Shown here piece after piece: positions 12,328 through 24,277 of a DNA stretch of 64,000 nt; within the stretch, counting starts at the first letter, position 1; each line of letters starts with the position of its first letter. Source of the stretch: Sphagnum compactum. Its lineage: Eukaryota; Bryophyta; Sphagnopsida; Sphagnales. The notes beneath the pieces were generated by a model, which saw nothing but the letters and a program-made list of their open reading frames with translations, ran no database searches and was not told the DNA's origin. Location: the NCBI GenBank assembly GCA_965153455.1, contig OZ234503.1, forward strand, positions 11,227,118 through 11,291,117. Direction: 5' to 3'. Both the position numbers and the translations under genes were made by a program.

Positions 12328-13690
12328 ATCTTAAACAAATCACAAATCCCAGATCACTCAGATCTAACATGCAGTGAATGCAAGGGTGCAGCCATTCGGG
12401 TTCTCACATCTCAGAGTTCACAGCCAATACATGTTTTGCAGATGGTCCTTTGGTTTGAGACAACATGAAACAAATTGATGGGTATGCAGAAGCCCTATCT
12501 CAACACTAAAAAGTGGTGAGCTGAAAGGTACAAAAGGAGTGGGTAGGTCATGGGCATGCCTCTTACACACCAAAACCTTGAGATCACAATGATTGCACAC
12601 AAACAACCAGTGCTGATTACTGAACAACACAGGCATTTACACCTCCCTTACATTCACCAGAACAAGGTGTTATTGGGGCCAATGTATGGTGTAGACTAAA
12701 CTCACCTGGGATGAAGTTGGACAAGCAACTGACCAAAAACACAGGCCAATAAAACTTAGGCATGCTCACTCTCACCTTTTCTAGTATCATGATAACTTGT
12801 CATGATTGGGTGGCACAACTTCAAATCATAATGTCCTTGCGCTACAAAGTTTGGTTGGCATCCTATGGGAATGTTAACTTTTGAGCCAGATCTTTGAACA
12901 TGTTTTGGCACATCCTTTTGCTACCTCTCTGGATTGGAAGAAGACCTCAAAATGCAGGCATTCCAAAATTTTGACCAGGCCCATCATTTTTTGTAAAGGG
13001 ATCCTCCATTTTACATACCTTTGTTGTGTCTGAGGTGACCAGCTATATTTACTTGTGATACCAACCCTTCTGCTGCATACATGTATTCATCTGGTCAATG
13101 TTCTGTGGCAGATGCCTCAGTACACTATCAACACTTGGCAAGATACCCATCATCTTTTCCTTTTGTTTTCCTTTTCTTTTAGCATTTTGCGCTAGATTGT
13201 TTCAATTGGAAGTCGAATGGTTGTGAAAAGTGAAAACCCCGCACTGTATCTCTTTTGGACAGTGCTCAATTGGTTTTAGTTCATAAGTTTTCACCCTTTA
13301 TCTCATGAGCTAAAGCATGAATTGGAGGCAGAATCCATTGGTGGGTGTGTTTGCTGTTGTAAGGCACATTGGTTGAATAGTAAGGGTGAGATTTGTGGCA
13401 AAAAGGACACTAGGTAGGTAGAAACCTTTCCTGGCGGAAAGGACACTGGGGAAGTAGGAATTTTTTTTCTTTTTTCTAAAAATTATTCAACAGACCCAGG
13501 GAAGTTTTCAAGAAATTGCAAAAAATGATTTTTGTCCAAGTGCGGGTTCTCAAACAGTTCATACCATTTGGTTTTCTAAAGCAGGTATCATGCCGGGACT
13601 ATCAAAAGATTTATTATTTCGAGCATTGAATTTTTAATCTAAAAAATTATGAAAAGTGGTTTTTAACTGAATATTAAATTAATTCTGCTA
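12328..13690 (+). other. 3' flank of the CCCH gene
   Basis: This should contain the 3' untranslated region. No clear AATAAA signal stands out near the stop. Beyond about 13,430 the sequence becomes A+T-rich, leading into the hAT remnant. No other gene is supported. Confidence 0.4.
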
Positions 13691-13695
13691 ATATT

Positions 13696-16012
13696 TTATA
13701 TGTGCACAAGTGCATTGTGTTCAAAAGAACTTTCTAATTCTTTTAATTCATCAAAATCAAAATCTTTCTCAATCATCTCCACCAAATTGGAAGGTGTTAT
13801 ACAATCAATTTTAGGATCATTTGGTCAATTTTGGCTCACAAAAAAAATGTTTTTAAATTGTTTGATTATAAACAAGATTTTCTAAGATTTGTTAATATGC
13901 CTACTATAGAGAAAATTCTTTCAATCTCAATTTGAGATCTTATGATCCTTAGGATTTGGCAAGCCAAAAAATAAATAGAAGGGAATGTGAAAATTGAAAA
14001 AAACATTTGATTCCCTTGGGATCCACTTGGTGACATTTGAAAATCACTAGTTGTCTAGTGACAAGTTATGTTGTTAATTCATTGATGTTGGAAATTTGTT
14101 AAAAATATTCAAAATTAAATTGTACATCTATTGTTTGATTTACAAATCCAACTTCAAATTCTACCATTGGGTCTAAATACTGATATCATTTCAAAAGCAT
14201 AAAATATAATGATCATGTATCATGTTGTTCAACAATATTCACTCCTTCTTCATGGCTGATAAAAAAAATACTAAACAAAGGTTTTTAAATATGGGGTCTA
14301 ACATCAAACATAACATCATGTGAAATTTTCTCTTTTCATATCTTTTCTAAAAAGAAAGGAAAGATTCTAGAAAACCACAAACTTTCTTCTTGTATTTGAT
14401 TGCAAATAGAAATAACTCAAAAATAATCCCAAAATCATCATCAATCAAATTAACTTGGGTAGGTGAGTTTGTAACCTTTTCCTTGCATTTCAACCACATG
14501 GTAATGGTAGACTACAATGCATCAAACGATGACCAGTGGCTATTAAATTAGTTCAAAACATAAGTACTCACAATAGGAGAAAGAAAATCCACAATTATTT
14601 TTAAAATGTGTCAAGTAAGAAGAGGTGGCACCCTCTCATTAATTTTGATTGTATTTTGCTTGTTGTAACAAAGGATAATAGCATCTTTGAATTGCAAGGT
14701 CTCTTGAAACATAATGATTTTACTAGTAAACCTACAACAAGATTTACGCATGCAATGTTAAAATATATATTCAACAAGCATAATTGATTTTTTTTTAAAA
14801 ACCTCAGAATAAAAAAGAAAAGGAAAAAATTAATTTGTAAAAAATTAAATATTCACCTTTTTTCACTAAAATATTCGATTTTCTTGGGTGAATGTTTGAA
14901 TTTAAACATGCTTTGTTCCATTTTTGTCTGTTTTCCTCAAATATTTAAGCTAAGTTATACATTTTGCAAATATGATCGGGTAGACTTGATGGCAATAAAT
15001 CTAAAGTTTTGCAAACCTTTTCATCAGTTGTAACATATTGACAAGCCTTAGAAAAAACATGGCCAAAATAAATATTTTATAAGTTTTCATCCAAACTTGA
15101 AACTTCACATTTCACAATTGATTTCAAAGCAATTGTCATTGCATTCAAACTTGACCCCTCATCTTGAAATATGCAATAAATTTTTTCCCCAATCCATATT
15201 GATTAAACAATTATGTTAAATTGTTGACCAAGGATTGATTAATAGTCTTTGTTGCTTCAAACAACCCAATAATGAATTGTTTAGGCTACCAATTAGATCC
15301 TTAAAAGTTAATGACTAAAACTAAAATATTATGTGCCTCCTTGGACATCCATAAGTTAAAACTTGTTGCAAATATATAATCTACTAATTTTGGTAAAACA
15401 TAGACTTGTTTTGTTTGCTCCACCAATTTAAGCAAATCTCATGAGAAAATTATTTTTTGAAAGGTAAGACAAGGACACAAATGGAAAACCAAACGTTTGA
15501 ACTAAACACGTTTCACAAATTGCAATGGAAATTGATTTTTCATAATTAAAAGGCCAAGGTTTTGTTAAAAATATTTTTGTTGTTCATCATCCTTTTTTGA
15601 AAGGATTTTTGACAACAAAAGATTTATATATTGCATTATTTGACACATTAGGCTATTTATTTGTTGGTTGTCTTTCAAGAGTTCCTCTTATTCGACCATT
15701 TATTGCCTCCATTTTTTTGACAATTATAGCATGATCTACATCCATATGTTTTTTGAAAGTTGTTATTCCATATGTTTTATAATATGTTATAAGTCCTTTT
15801 ATTTCTTTTGTGTTTAGATTAAGAGCATGCATAAGATTATTGTAACAAAGCAAACATCTCATGACTTGGAGGTTTCTAGCATCAACCTTTTTGTCATCAT
15901 TTACACAAATTTTTTTTAACATGATTTTCCAAAGACCAGATCCAGCAGTTCTTGGATTCTGAAATCTTTCAAACACTGGAACTGACTGTTCTTTATAAAA
16001 TTGAATAACCAC
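13696..16012 (-). pseudogene. Decayed hAT-family transposase (BED finger to dimerisation domain)
   Basis: Reading the minus strand gives a recognisable hAT transposase broken by many stops and frameshifts. The N-terminal part (16,012-15,653) carries a BED-type finger, CLLC followed by FKKHMDVDH. Around 15,400-15,050 it reads LVDYIFATSFNLWMSK, IIGLFEATKTINQSL, IAYFQDEGSSLNAM and FGHVFSKACQYVTTDEK, the central catalytic-region pattern of plant hAT proteins. Near 13,960-13,870 is the dimerisation motif QIEIERIFSIVGILTNLRK. The final block (13,830-13,696) reads PNDPKIDC and SNLVEMIE, ending at TAA 13,696-13,698. It is non-functional. No terminal inverted repeats were identified. Confidence 0.85.
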
Positions 16013-16310
16013 ACAACACTAGTCTTGTGCTGACAAGTCAAGGGGCTCTTGAGCAATGATTGTTGACCATGTTGGCAAGGCAATGCTCCTAAGTGCAAGG
16101 TGCTCCAAGATCACCTGCACAACGAGCAGGTGAATCCAATCACAAAAGTGGCCACTGTCTTTACAAGCATAGAAACAAGTAAGAATTTTTGAAATGCAGG
16201 TACCATCTTAGCTTGATTGCAGCCAGATATGTCAAAAAGCTCAATTACAGGAAATGAGCAACCTTCATGAATTGTAAGAGAACTTCTTGATACATAGCTG
16301 CAAGTTTTTA

Positions 16311-16560
16311 TCATCCTCCTGGTCCAGCAAAGTGGCCTGGCACACAGACTTCAATTGCTTTCCTGTGCATTTCTGGCATGTAGGAGTAGTAGAATTCAGA
16401 TGCAATCTTTCGAGAATCATCATCATTCTACCTCAATGAATCTTGGGACCTTTCTTCCCCAATGGTTCCAATATTGATCCATTTAGCACAAGGCCCCCTC
16501 TCCACAGCTTGATTGTCCACCACCACCAGTTGACCCACACTAAAGGAGATTTCAATTCAT
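16311..16560 (-). other. Unidentified coding-like segment with one in-frame stop
   Basis: On the minus strand one frame reads about 80 codons with a non-AT-biased, protein-like composition, including GQLVVVDNQAVERG, KWINIGTIGEER and SEFYYSYMPEMHRKAIEV, ending at a TGA after FAGPGG. A single TAG interrupts it between SQDSLR and NDDDSR. A possible acceptor (TCTCCTTTAG) precedes the first part, and GAG|GTAG at the internal stop could be a donor. I do not recognise the family. It may be the 3' end of a spliced gene, an exon remnant, or chance. Confidence 0.3.
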
Positions 16561-17216
16561 GAGAACTTTGTGAGGCAGCCAGAATCCTAACCACAAAACC
16601 ACTGCCACATTCTCACACCCAAAGCAGTTTAGAAAAGCAACCTATGCACAACCCAATCTATTAGGATGTAAATCACTGCAATCCAAATCAATATTACACC
16701 ACTGCATGTGGGTGATTACAATCCCAAGTTACCCATGATCCTGCTGCTCCAGATCCCAGATATTTCCTGATATGTGGAGACACACAAAGCAAATCAGACA
16801 CTGCAGCAGCACTCAAGTTGGCACAAAATGAATTTCACAACATCCCTAATAAAGCATCTGAGTGAAAATGCAAAAACATTTACATCAGGGTTCTGATCAA
16901 CTCAAAAAAAGAGATAACAACAAGACAAGCCAGGACACAGAGCATGGACATACCATGAAACGAAGCTGAGAAGTACCCCGCCCTCTATGCACCCTGGACA
17001 GGGATAAATGCCATCACCCAAAGTTGTTGCACCAAGTGCAAAGAACTGTGGCAACCAAGTTACACACACAAACACAGTCTCTGTGTCTCACTTCAAAAGT
17101 AGCAAGTTCCATCTATGTATCTCTTGCTCTTTCTCACTATGTATTTCATGGCTAGAAGTCACAGAGAGACCTCCACAGGGCAGATATTCAACGTTACAGT
17201 GTTTACAGTGAAGAGT

Positions 17217-17261
<45 letters not shown>

Positions 17262-17925
17262 CAGGGTGGTGGATCTGATTGTGCAAGGAACATAGTCCAC
17301 AAAATCTTGCAACACAACTTGTAATACGATTGTCAAAGTGCATGTCAATTGTAACAAAGAAGTAAAATCATAAAGGGAGAAAGTAGTAGTAGCATGAGAA
17401 TTCTGCAGTCAGGCAAGAAGAACAATCATTGAAGGCATCATGATAATTTGTAGCCCACATTCCACATTGTCAGATGGCTTCCAAATGATGAATAAAGATG
17501 AATAGAAGAGGATTAGGGCCTATTACAAGTCTACAGGAAATAGACCCGGATGAAAGCCTGCTGCCTCCAGCAAGCAGGTGAGTTGCTACTATAGCCAGGC
17601 ACCCAGACTGTAGCTTGAAAGCAATAGGACTCGAGCTGTCCTACAATTGTGTGCAGTTGCAATCAAAAAGCTTATTTGGTTTCCTGCATTCGAAAACCCT
17701 CAATAGAATTGGGAAGAAAAGAATCTGTTCTTCTGCCAGAGACAAATCTGAAAAGGAAAAACCAAGAATCTAGTCTTGACAATCAGGAGCAGCTCCTCCT
17801 CCACCATCATCTCAACATAACCTGATATGCTTTCTCATCAAAAGCTGTTAAAAATATCCATCATCAACCACCTTCTCACAAGCTTCTCTACATCTCTCCC
17901 TCCGCTTCACAAAATCCATCATCAG
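16561..17925. other. Gene-free stretch with possible small exons on the minus strand
   Basis: Base composition is more even than in the AT-rich spacers. A few short minus-strand open segments flanked by AG and GT occur, for example near 17,650-17,760 and 17,830-17,850. They cannot be joined into a recognisable protein. Confidence 0.3.
17221..17258. repeat. (GA)19 microsatellite
   Basis: A perfect 38-base GA run. Confidence 0.95.
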
Positions 17926-18135
17926 GAGGCATGTCCACCACCAGTGTCTAAAACTCATACTCTGGTTCTTCCACCTCAAGAATACATGTCACATCATCCA
18001 GAGGCATGTCTGCCACTGGTGTCTAAAACTCATACTCTGGTTCTTCCACCTCAAGAATACATGTCCCATCATCCAGAGGCATGTCTGCTGCTAGTGTCAA
18101 AAACTCACACTCTGGTTCTTCCACCTCAAGAATAA
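17926..18135. repeat. Tandem repeat, 75-bp unit, about 2.8 copies
   Basis: The landmark GAGGCATGTC recurs at 17,926, 18,001 and 18,076, exactly 75 bases apart, with high copy identity. Because the period is a multiple of three, a plus-strand frame (17,827-18,135) encodes a 25-residue repeat containing VSKTHTLVLPPQEYMSHHP. The minus strand reads ILEVEEPEYEF with a stop in two of the copies. The array lies just downstream of the translocator gene, probably in its 3' flank. Confidence 0.85.
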
Positions 18136-18306
18136 CCAGATGGTTGTTTCTGTAAACTGGGGAAAAGAGAGAGGATCAAGCTCTGAGAGTGAGATGATGA
18201 TCAAGCAGCAACAGCAGCTACTCTGCATGCATCTGGAGCAGCAGCAACAAACAAAATAGAAAGAAAGAATGATGTCTCTGATGACACAATGCATCCCACA
18301 AGAAGA

Positions 18307-18390
18307 TCACTTGCACCTCCGTTTTGCTTCACTGTAAAGAAAAACCACAAAGACAGTGAGACTATAGCCCACCATGCCAACGACGGAGAC
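18307..18390 (-). pseudogene. Out-of-frame C-terminal remnant of the translocator
   Basis: Starting exactly where the main frame leaves the family pattern (between 18,391 and 18,390), another frame reads [13 protein letters not shown] followed by LYSEAKRRCK and a TGA stop at 18,307-18,309. This is the usual last transmembrane segment and basic tail of this family. The residues R-N-P normally joining the two parts are missing, so the gap equals 8 deleted bases. A small intron is ruled out because no extra sequence lies between the parts. Confidence 0.8.
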
Positions 18391-19228
18391 GGAAGAGCAG
18401 AATGGAAACAACCACAGTCACGGCGCCCTTCGCATTGCCCAGCACTTGCAAGGTCAAGGCACTGGTATGCTTGGTGACCAAGAAGTTTGTGAGGTTGACG
18501 AAGTAAGCCATGGTGGAGTTCACAAACAACAAGAGCAGCATGAGCACATCCTTGCGTGTCAAAGCCACAGTGATCCCCGCCACATTGGACTCCAGAAGCA
18601 GCGTCGCGGGCACAAGAACCACCACCGCGATGGGCGCCATGTACAGCAACAGATTCATGGAGTTGAGCTTCTCTCCTTCTGATGAGAGGAGGATTCCTTG
18701 TACCACGGACTTGAGCGCCCGTGCCGCTGTCGCCATGATACACATCGCAAAGTCATAGAGATGAAAGCTCGGCTTTCGGCCGCTAGCAATCATCACGCCC
18801 GTGACCACGGGGATCAACGCTCTGTAAACTAGCCAAGCTTCGCTTCGCAACGTCAGGAAGTAGGCGAACACGGCGGTGAAGAAGGGAGTGGTTGCGCCGA
18901 CCGCTTGGTTGAAGGAGACGGGGAGAAAGCGCAGCGAGATGTTACCGCTCACCACCGAGGTACAAAAGATGACACTCAAGGCCGCGATCTTCATAAACTG
19001 GGTTTGCGATCGGATTGCTTGCATCGGGACTATCTTCAACCATGCGATTGCTACGTAACTCAGCAATGCACATGCCGTCATGTGGCTCATGGTCAAGAAG
19101 ATGGGGTATCTGAAACCGTAATTGCTCAGCAAATACTTGTTCAACAGCAACACTCCGATGTTGGAGGAGTACCATGCTGCTATCAATCCCACTGTGAACA
19201 CACTTCCTGACATTTTGGCACCACCCAT
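18362..19228 (-). CDS. Sugar-phosphate/phosphate translocator-like membrane protein, frameshifted C-terminus
   Basis: The frame from ATG 19,228 encodes 288 residues with about eight to nine hydrophobic segments. It shows family signatures of the plant triose-phosphate/nucleotide-sugar translocator group resembling Arabidopsis At3g11320 and At5g05820: [54 protein letters not shown] and [19 protein letters not shown]. Such proteins exchange phosphorylated sugars or phosphate across endomembranes; the substrate is not predictable here. After VSILLF the frame runs into an unrelated tail and stops at 18,362. The expected last helix is present but in another frame (next entry), consistent with loss of 8 bases. 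No intron is seen. It is either a recent pseudogene or retrocopy, a truncated protein, or an assembly error. Confidence 0.85.
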   Translation of the reverse strand: MGGAKMSGSVFTVGLIAAWYSSNIGVLLLNKYLLSNYGFRYPIFLTMSHMTACALLSYVAIAWLKIVPMQAIRSQTQFMKIAALSVIFCTSVVSGNISLRFLPVSFNQAVGATTPFFTAVFAYFLTLRSEAWLVYRALIPVVTGVMIASGRKPSFHLYDFAMCIMATAARALKSVVQGILLSSEGEKLNSMNLLLYMAPIAVVVLVPATLLLESNVAGITVALTRKDVLMLLLLFVNSTMAYFVNLTNFLVTKHTSALTLQVLGNAKGAVTVVVSILLFRLRRWHGGL

Positions 19229-19249
19229 GATGGATGCTGATTGATGATG

Positions 19250-19930
19250 ATCCCACCCTTCTTCTTCTTCTTCTTATTCTTATTCTCCCTCCGACCTCTT
19301 CTGCACCTTCTTCTTCTCCTCCAACCTCCTCCGCTCCCACAACTTACCAGTCCTCCGCCAACTCTTTCACAATTTGTTGCACTCTACTCATCTCTGGAAC
19401 TCATCATCATCACCCATCAAAATCATCTTCTTCTGATTCTTTTTCACCTTCTCCTTCTCCCCGCAATCTCCTCCACCAACTCCTTCACAATTCCTCTTCT
19501 ACTCTACTCTGCACATGATGATGGTCGTCAACGACATCATCATCTTCTCCTTCTCCCTCCAATCTCCTCCACCGCCGCAACCACCACTCCTCCATGAACT
19601 CCTTCACAATTCCTCTCCTACTCTACTCTACAATGCACCGCGACATCATCACCATCAACATCATCTGTTTCTTCTTCTGCTCTCTCCTCCCACCACCACA
19701 TCCACCATTCCTCCACCAACTCCTTTGACAATTCCTCTTCTATTCTACTCTATTCTACTCTACTCTGCACATCATCATCATCATCATCACCATCTTCATC
19801 TTGTGTTTCTTCTTCACTTATTTCTTCTTTTCCCTCCAGTCTGCTCCACCAACTCCTTCACACAATTCCTCTACTTCACTCTTCTCTGCATCATGATCAT
19901 GATCACCACCACTATCAACATCATCATCTT
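19250..19930. repeat. Degenerate tandem repeat, unit about 119 bp, five copies
   Basis: The landmark ACTCCTTCACAATTCCTCT recurs at about 19,361, 19,479, 19,598, 19,719 and 19,852 (spacings 118, 119, 121, 133). Each unit also contains CTACTCTACTCTGCA and a run of CAT triplets. The plus strand is pyrimidine-rich throughout. Open frames of 94-148 codons here are by-products of this composition. The array starts about 20 bases upstream of the translocator start codon, so it occupies the presumed 5' leader and promoter. Confidence 0.75.
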
Positions 19931-20948
19931 GTTCTTGCATCAGTGCAAAGTTTCTTTTTGATGTGTTTGTTTGCTTGTTTGTCTCTAGCTGATGGAGAGA
20001 GGCTTGCAACTATTGTGAAGTTTTCAATTGGTCCCACATTTTGAGGAATGCTCACCAGGTGGGTAGCTATTAGGTCCCGTGTGAACCTGTGAGTTCACCT
20101 GTAAAAACCTCTCAAGAAATTCATAGTGTAGTTGAAGGAGCGCTTACAATGTGTAACTAGTGTTTCGGTATAGGAGAAGGGTCTATCAACAGACTGTGTT
20201 GCAGTGTCAGGGACAATGAGGAAGAACAGACTGGTGGATGACTTTCAGCCAATAGGAGTGCTTTGACAAGTTACAAAATTTTCAGATTGGATTAATTTTT
20301 TTGAGGTTGTATAATTCAAGGATTTGCTACTGGAGATGCAACTCAACCCAAGGAAAAGAGCTATCGCAATCGACACCCCAGTGATTGATTCCTCCCCTTA
20401 ACAAATGAGATTGAGATATTTAGTTGCTTACACCAACATGCCGATATGTTTTTACACAACTATGTCAATGCCATTTGGACCTTGAAGGGGACAAAAAGCT
20501 TTTATCTTTCTATCTTGGTCATTTTTCTTTGTCAAAAAGTTTCAATCACATTACAAAGGATGCAAGCATCTTCCATTTTACGTCAGATGATAATTCTAAG
20601 CTTAGCTACTTCCCAACTTCCACCCCTTCAAAACGCACCTCCCATCACCATGGTCGATCTATTGCAAGTTGTCTTTTTGACATGTAAATATGCCCGACCT
20701 TCCATAGGCAATCAGTTATGGACATGCATAAATTTTCATAGCAACTTTGAACCAACTTGACATCCTATCATTTCTCCCTTTTCTTTTATTTTCCTCATTT
20801 GTAAATTTCTCTAATTTACAATTTGTTTCTTAATAAAAATTTACAAATCTTTAATAATTTTTTTCAATTCAACCCAATGGAAGACCAAAATATACCAAAT
20901 AAATAAATATGCAAGGATGCTTTCCATTTTTGAAATGCCCCACCTCAT
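19931..20948. other. Gene-free stretch
   Basis: No conserved motif or repeat was identified. The overlapping short frames at 20,424-20,760 are unsupported. Confidence 0.4.
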
Positions 20949-21027
20949 TTTTATTTTTATTTTCTTGTGATACTTGCTAGGTATCCTTTGGATATCCATT
21001 ATGTATCACAAGAAAATAAAAATAAAA
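20949..21027. repeat. Small palindromic element, copy 2 (25-bp perfect arms)
   Basis: Bases 20,949-20,973 and 21,003-21,027 are perfect reverse complements, ending internally in CTTGTGATAC. The 29-base interior holds GGTATCC / GGATATCC. The arm core matches the element at 3436-3490. Confidence 0.6.
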
Positions 21028-23510
21028 TAAAATCAGCTAGTTTATTTTTTTCCTTTTTTCTCTCTCATTACATGTAATACCTTTGGCAACTTCCACACAT
21101 GTTTGTTGAATAATTAATTAATCTTGAAATGTTAATGTTGACAAATAAAATATTCTTGAAGATTTCATATTTCCTCTCACACATCTTTGTTACTTGAAAT
21201 TTTTTTTTGTCTTCAATATGATTTCATCTCCAAAAAATCATATGTCATCATTGAATTATTTTGGCTTATTCTACATAATCCACGAATGGATTGGCATACG
21301 AAGAATCTTCACTTTGAAACACCATAGCACGAGGCCTTGGAGTGTGAAACCTTGGTAAAAAACACGCAAAATTCAAAACATATGAACACCTAGAGGGTGC
21401 TTAGTAGGTGCCCCAAGCCTTTGTTTACTGGAGCAAAAGCCTTCATGAAGGTTGCCACAAAAAGAAATGCATTCTTGATTTATGCTCTTCCCTCACCAAA
21501 TGTTGAACCACATCCACATGAAATTGCGTCCCAGTACTAAAATTCAAGGATTTGTTTGAAAAGAAAAATGTGGACACCTTGTTCAAGCATTGACCATATG
21601 ATTGCACCATTGGTTTTATGGAAGGAGCACAACCTCCATTCAGACCCATCTATAATTTGTCGTAAGACAAATTGCAGCACTTCGTGAATACCTTGATGAA
21701 AACCTCAAGAAGGGGTTCATTTGACATTTGAAGTCTTTAGCTAATGCCCCTATCCTCTTTTTCAATAAAAAGGATGGCATTTTGCGAATGTGTGTCAACT
21801 GCCATGGACTAAATCGACTCACCATCAAGAATCAATATTATTTGCCCCTAATCTCAAGGTTGTTGGACTAGCTTAGTCATGCCAAGGTGTACACTAAAAT
21901 CAATCCACATGGAACATACAACTTGTTGTGCATTCGAGAAGGCGATGAATGGAAGACATCATTCAAAACTCGTTATGGCCATTTTGAATATGTTGTGATG
22001 CCATTTGGCCTTCTTAACGCACTTGTTATTTTTCAACATCTGATGAATGATGTTTTTTGTGAATACTTTGGTGATTTCATGGTTTGTTACATTGATGACA
22101 TCCTCATTTTCTCAAAGAACATGGAAAGACCATGAACGCCATGTAAGTTTAGTTTTGGAGAAGTTTTAGGAAGTTAGACTTTATGCCAAATTGGAGAAGT
22201 GGGAATTCCATTAAACTGAAGTGGAATTCTTGGGTTACATCATTTTGAGAAATGGCATTCACATGGATCCTTGTAAAGTTCAAACCATTTTTAATTGGGC
22301 TACCCAATTCTTGTTCAGGATGTTTAATGTTTTATTGGATTTGTCAACTTTTATCGACATTTCATTGCCCATTATTATTCAATAGTGGCCCCTCTTACTT
22401 GATTGATCAAGAAGGATTAACCTTTTTTTTAAAGAATCGAAGCTAAAAATGCCTTCCAATCTTTGAAGGCTTCTTTCACAATTGTTCCATTCCTTATTCA
22501 TGCAGACCTTTCCAAACCTTTGTTTTGGAGATGGACACTTTCGATTTTGTGTTGGCGTTGTACTCTCACAACTTGGAGAAGACAATCTTCTTCATCATGT
22601 TGGTTTTCGTTCTCATAAGTTTTTTTTAATGGAGACTAATTATGAAATTCATGATAAAAAACTTTTAGCCATCGTGGATGCCTTTGAAGAGTGGCATCAT
22701 TTGTTTAAAGGAGTTCAACATGAAACCACTATGTATTCAAACCATAAGAACCTACAATATTTCATGACAACTTGTGTTTTGAATTGACACCAAGCTCTAT
22801 GGGCATTGTCCTTATTTTGATTACAGTTTATCATCACATATATCGCCTTAATTAGGCGCCAACAAGGGAAACCTGATGCGTTGTCCCATCATTTTTACCT
22901 CGCATTTAAAAAGGAAGATGCAGCCTATAAGCAATAATGTGATGTTATTTTCAAGCTTTAACACCTTCAATTTCAGGCATTGTCGGTAATTCCTAACAAC
23001 ACAACCTTTTTTTGTCAAATTTGTGAATATTTTAAGAAAGACCTTTTTGCTATTAGCATTCATAACCAATCAAGGAGTCATCATTAAATCTAAAATTTTT
23101 CTAGTGATGATTTTAAATTTGAGTTTCAAGATGGTCTATTTTATCGTGATAGTTTTTTGTATGTTCCTGATGGCCCAGCACAACTTTAAATCTTCTAGGT
23201 TAGGCACGATGCTCTGGTTGTAAACCATTTTGGATTCAACAAGACCATGGAGTTAGTGTTTCGAGGTTATTGGTGGCCATAGCTTTTGAAGTATGTGAAG
23301 GAATTTGTTGGATCTTACGATGTTGTGTTTTAACAAAGAATCCTCGTCATTGTTCTCATGGTTTCCTTTAACCATTATTGATCCCTACATCCCCATGGTC
23401 CTTAATTCCATGGACTTCATCACAAACCTTCCACCTTTTAGTCCTTATGATTCCATTTTGGTGGGGGTGGACCGTTTGACAAACATGGTTCATTTCATTC
23501 CATGTACATG

Positions 23511-24277
23511 TGATGAATGCAAACATTAGACACCATCTTCCAATAGATGGAATTCATCCATAATGTCTATTCACAATTCTTAGCTAAGTCTTAATTAACT
23601 TTCAATTAAATTTTAGTTAACTTTCATTTAAATTATAGTTAATTCTTAATTAACTTCTAATTAAGTCCCAGTTAAGTTTTAATTAACTCATAGTTAACTC
23701 CGAATTAACTTTTAATTAACTCTTAATTAAGTCCTAGCTAAGTCCTAGTTAACTCGTAGTTAAACCTTAGTTAACTTTGAATTAACTATTAATTAAATCT
23801 TAATTAAATTTAATTAACTCTTAGTTGATTCCTAGTTAAATCTGAATTAATTTTCAGTTAAGTTTCAATTTAATTCATATTTGAATCCTAATTAGAAAGG
23901 TTCCCAAAAAGCTTCCTTACTAGATGCACACATAAAAGCCTCCTTGGAAGCTTCCTCGAACTAGGTCCCCAAAGGGGTATAAGTAGGAGTAGAACCTTTC
24001 ATTTCTTATAGTTTGTTCAACATCAATCTTAGGCATGATCTTGCACCATAGTCTTGTCATCATATTTTTATTATGTTTGCATATGTTAGCATAATAAAAA
24101 TTAGTTTCCATGTTTATTTTGCATATCTCGTGTTCTTGTTTTTAGTTATTGTGTTCTTATTTTTTAATCACGTAATCTTATATTGTTCCTTGTTTGAAAA
24201 TTCGACTTAGACCTTTCCTTTAACCTTTATTCTTGTGGTTTTTTGTGTCCTTGATAATACCAAAATAATTACTAACA
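23511..24277 (+). mobile_element. Solo-LTR-like insertion inside the integrase of element C
   Basis: This block aligns by eye with the 3' LTR of element C at 25,241-25,973. Both begin TGATG, share a start region (TAGA.. then ATGGA.TTCATC), a long U3 of TTAATTAACT-like repeats, then GGTTC.C, GATGCACACATA, CCAAAGGGGTATAA and a downstream tail. The TATA-like signal is in GGGGTATAAGTAGG. Integrase codons resume immediately afterwards. No internal retrotransposon sequence lies within it, which fits LTR-LTR recombination after nested insertion of a related copy. The ends are approximate. Confidence 0.7.

Noticed and set aside
17088-17357. 89-codon minus-strand frame with an SLSLSL run
   Set aside because: It reads through the GA microsatellite; no other support.
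18374-19210. Frames of 60-180 codons on both strands
   Set aside because: Shadows of the translocator gene; only the short 18,307-18,390 tail is meaningful.
19234-19961. Plus-strand frames of 94-148 codons rich in S, H, L and P
   Set aside because: Products of pyrimidine-rich tandem repeats, not conserved protein features.
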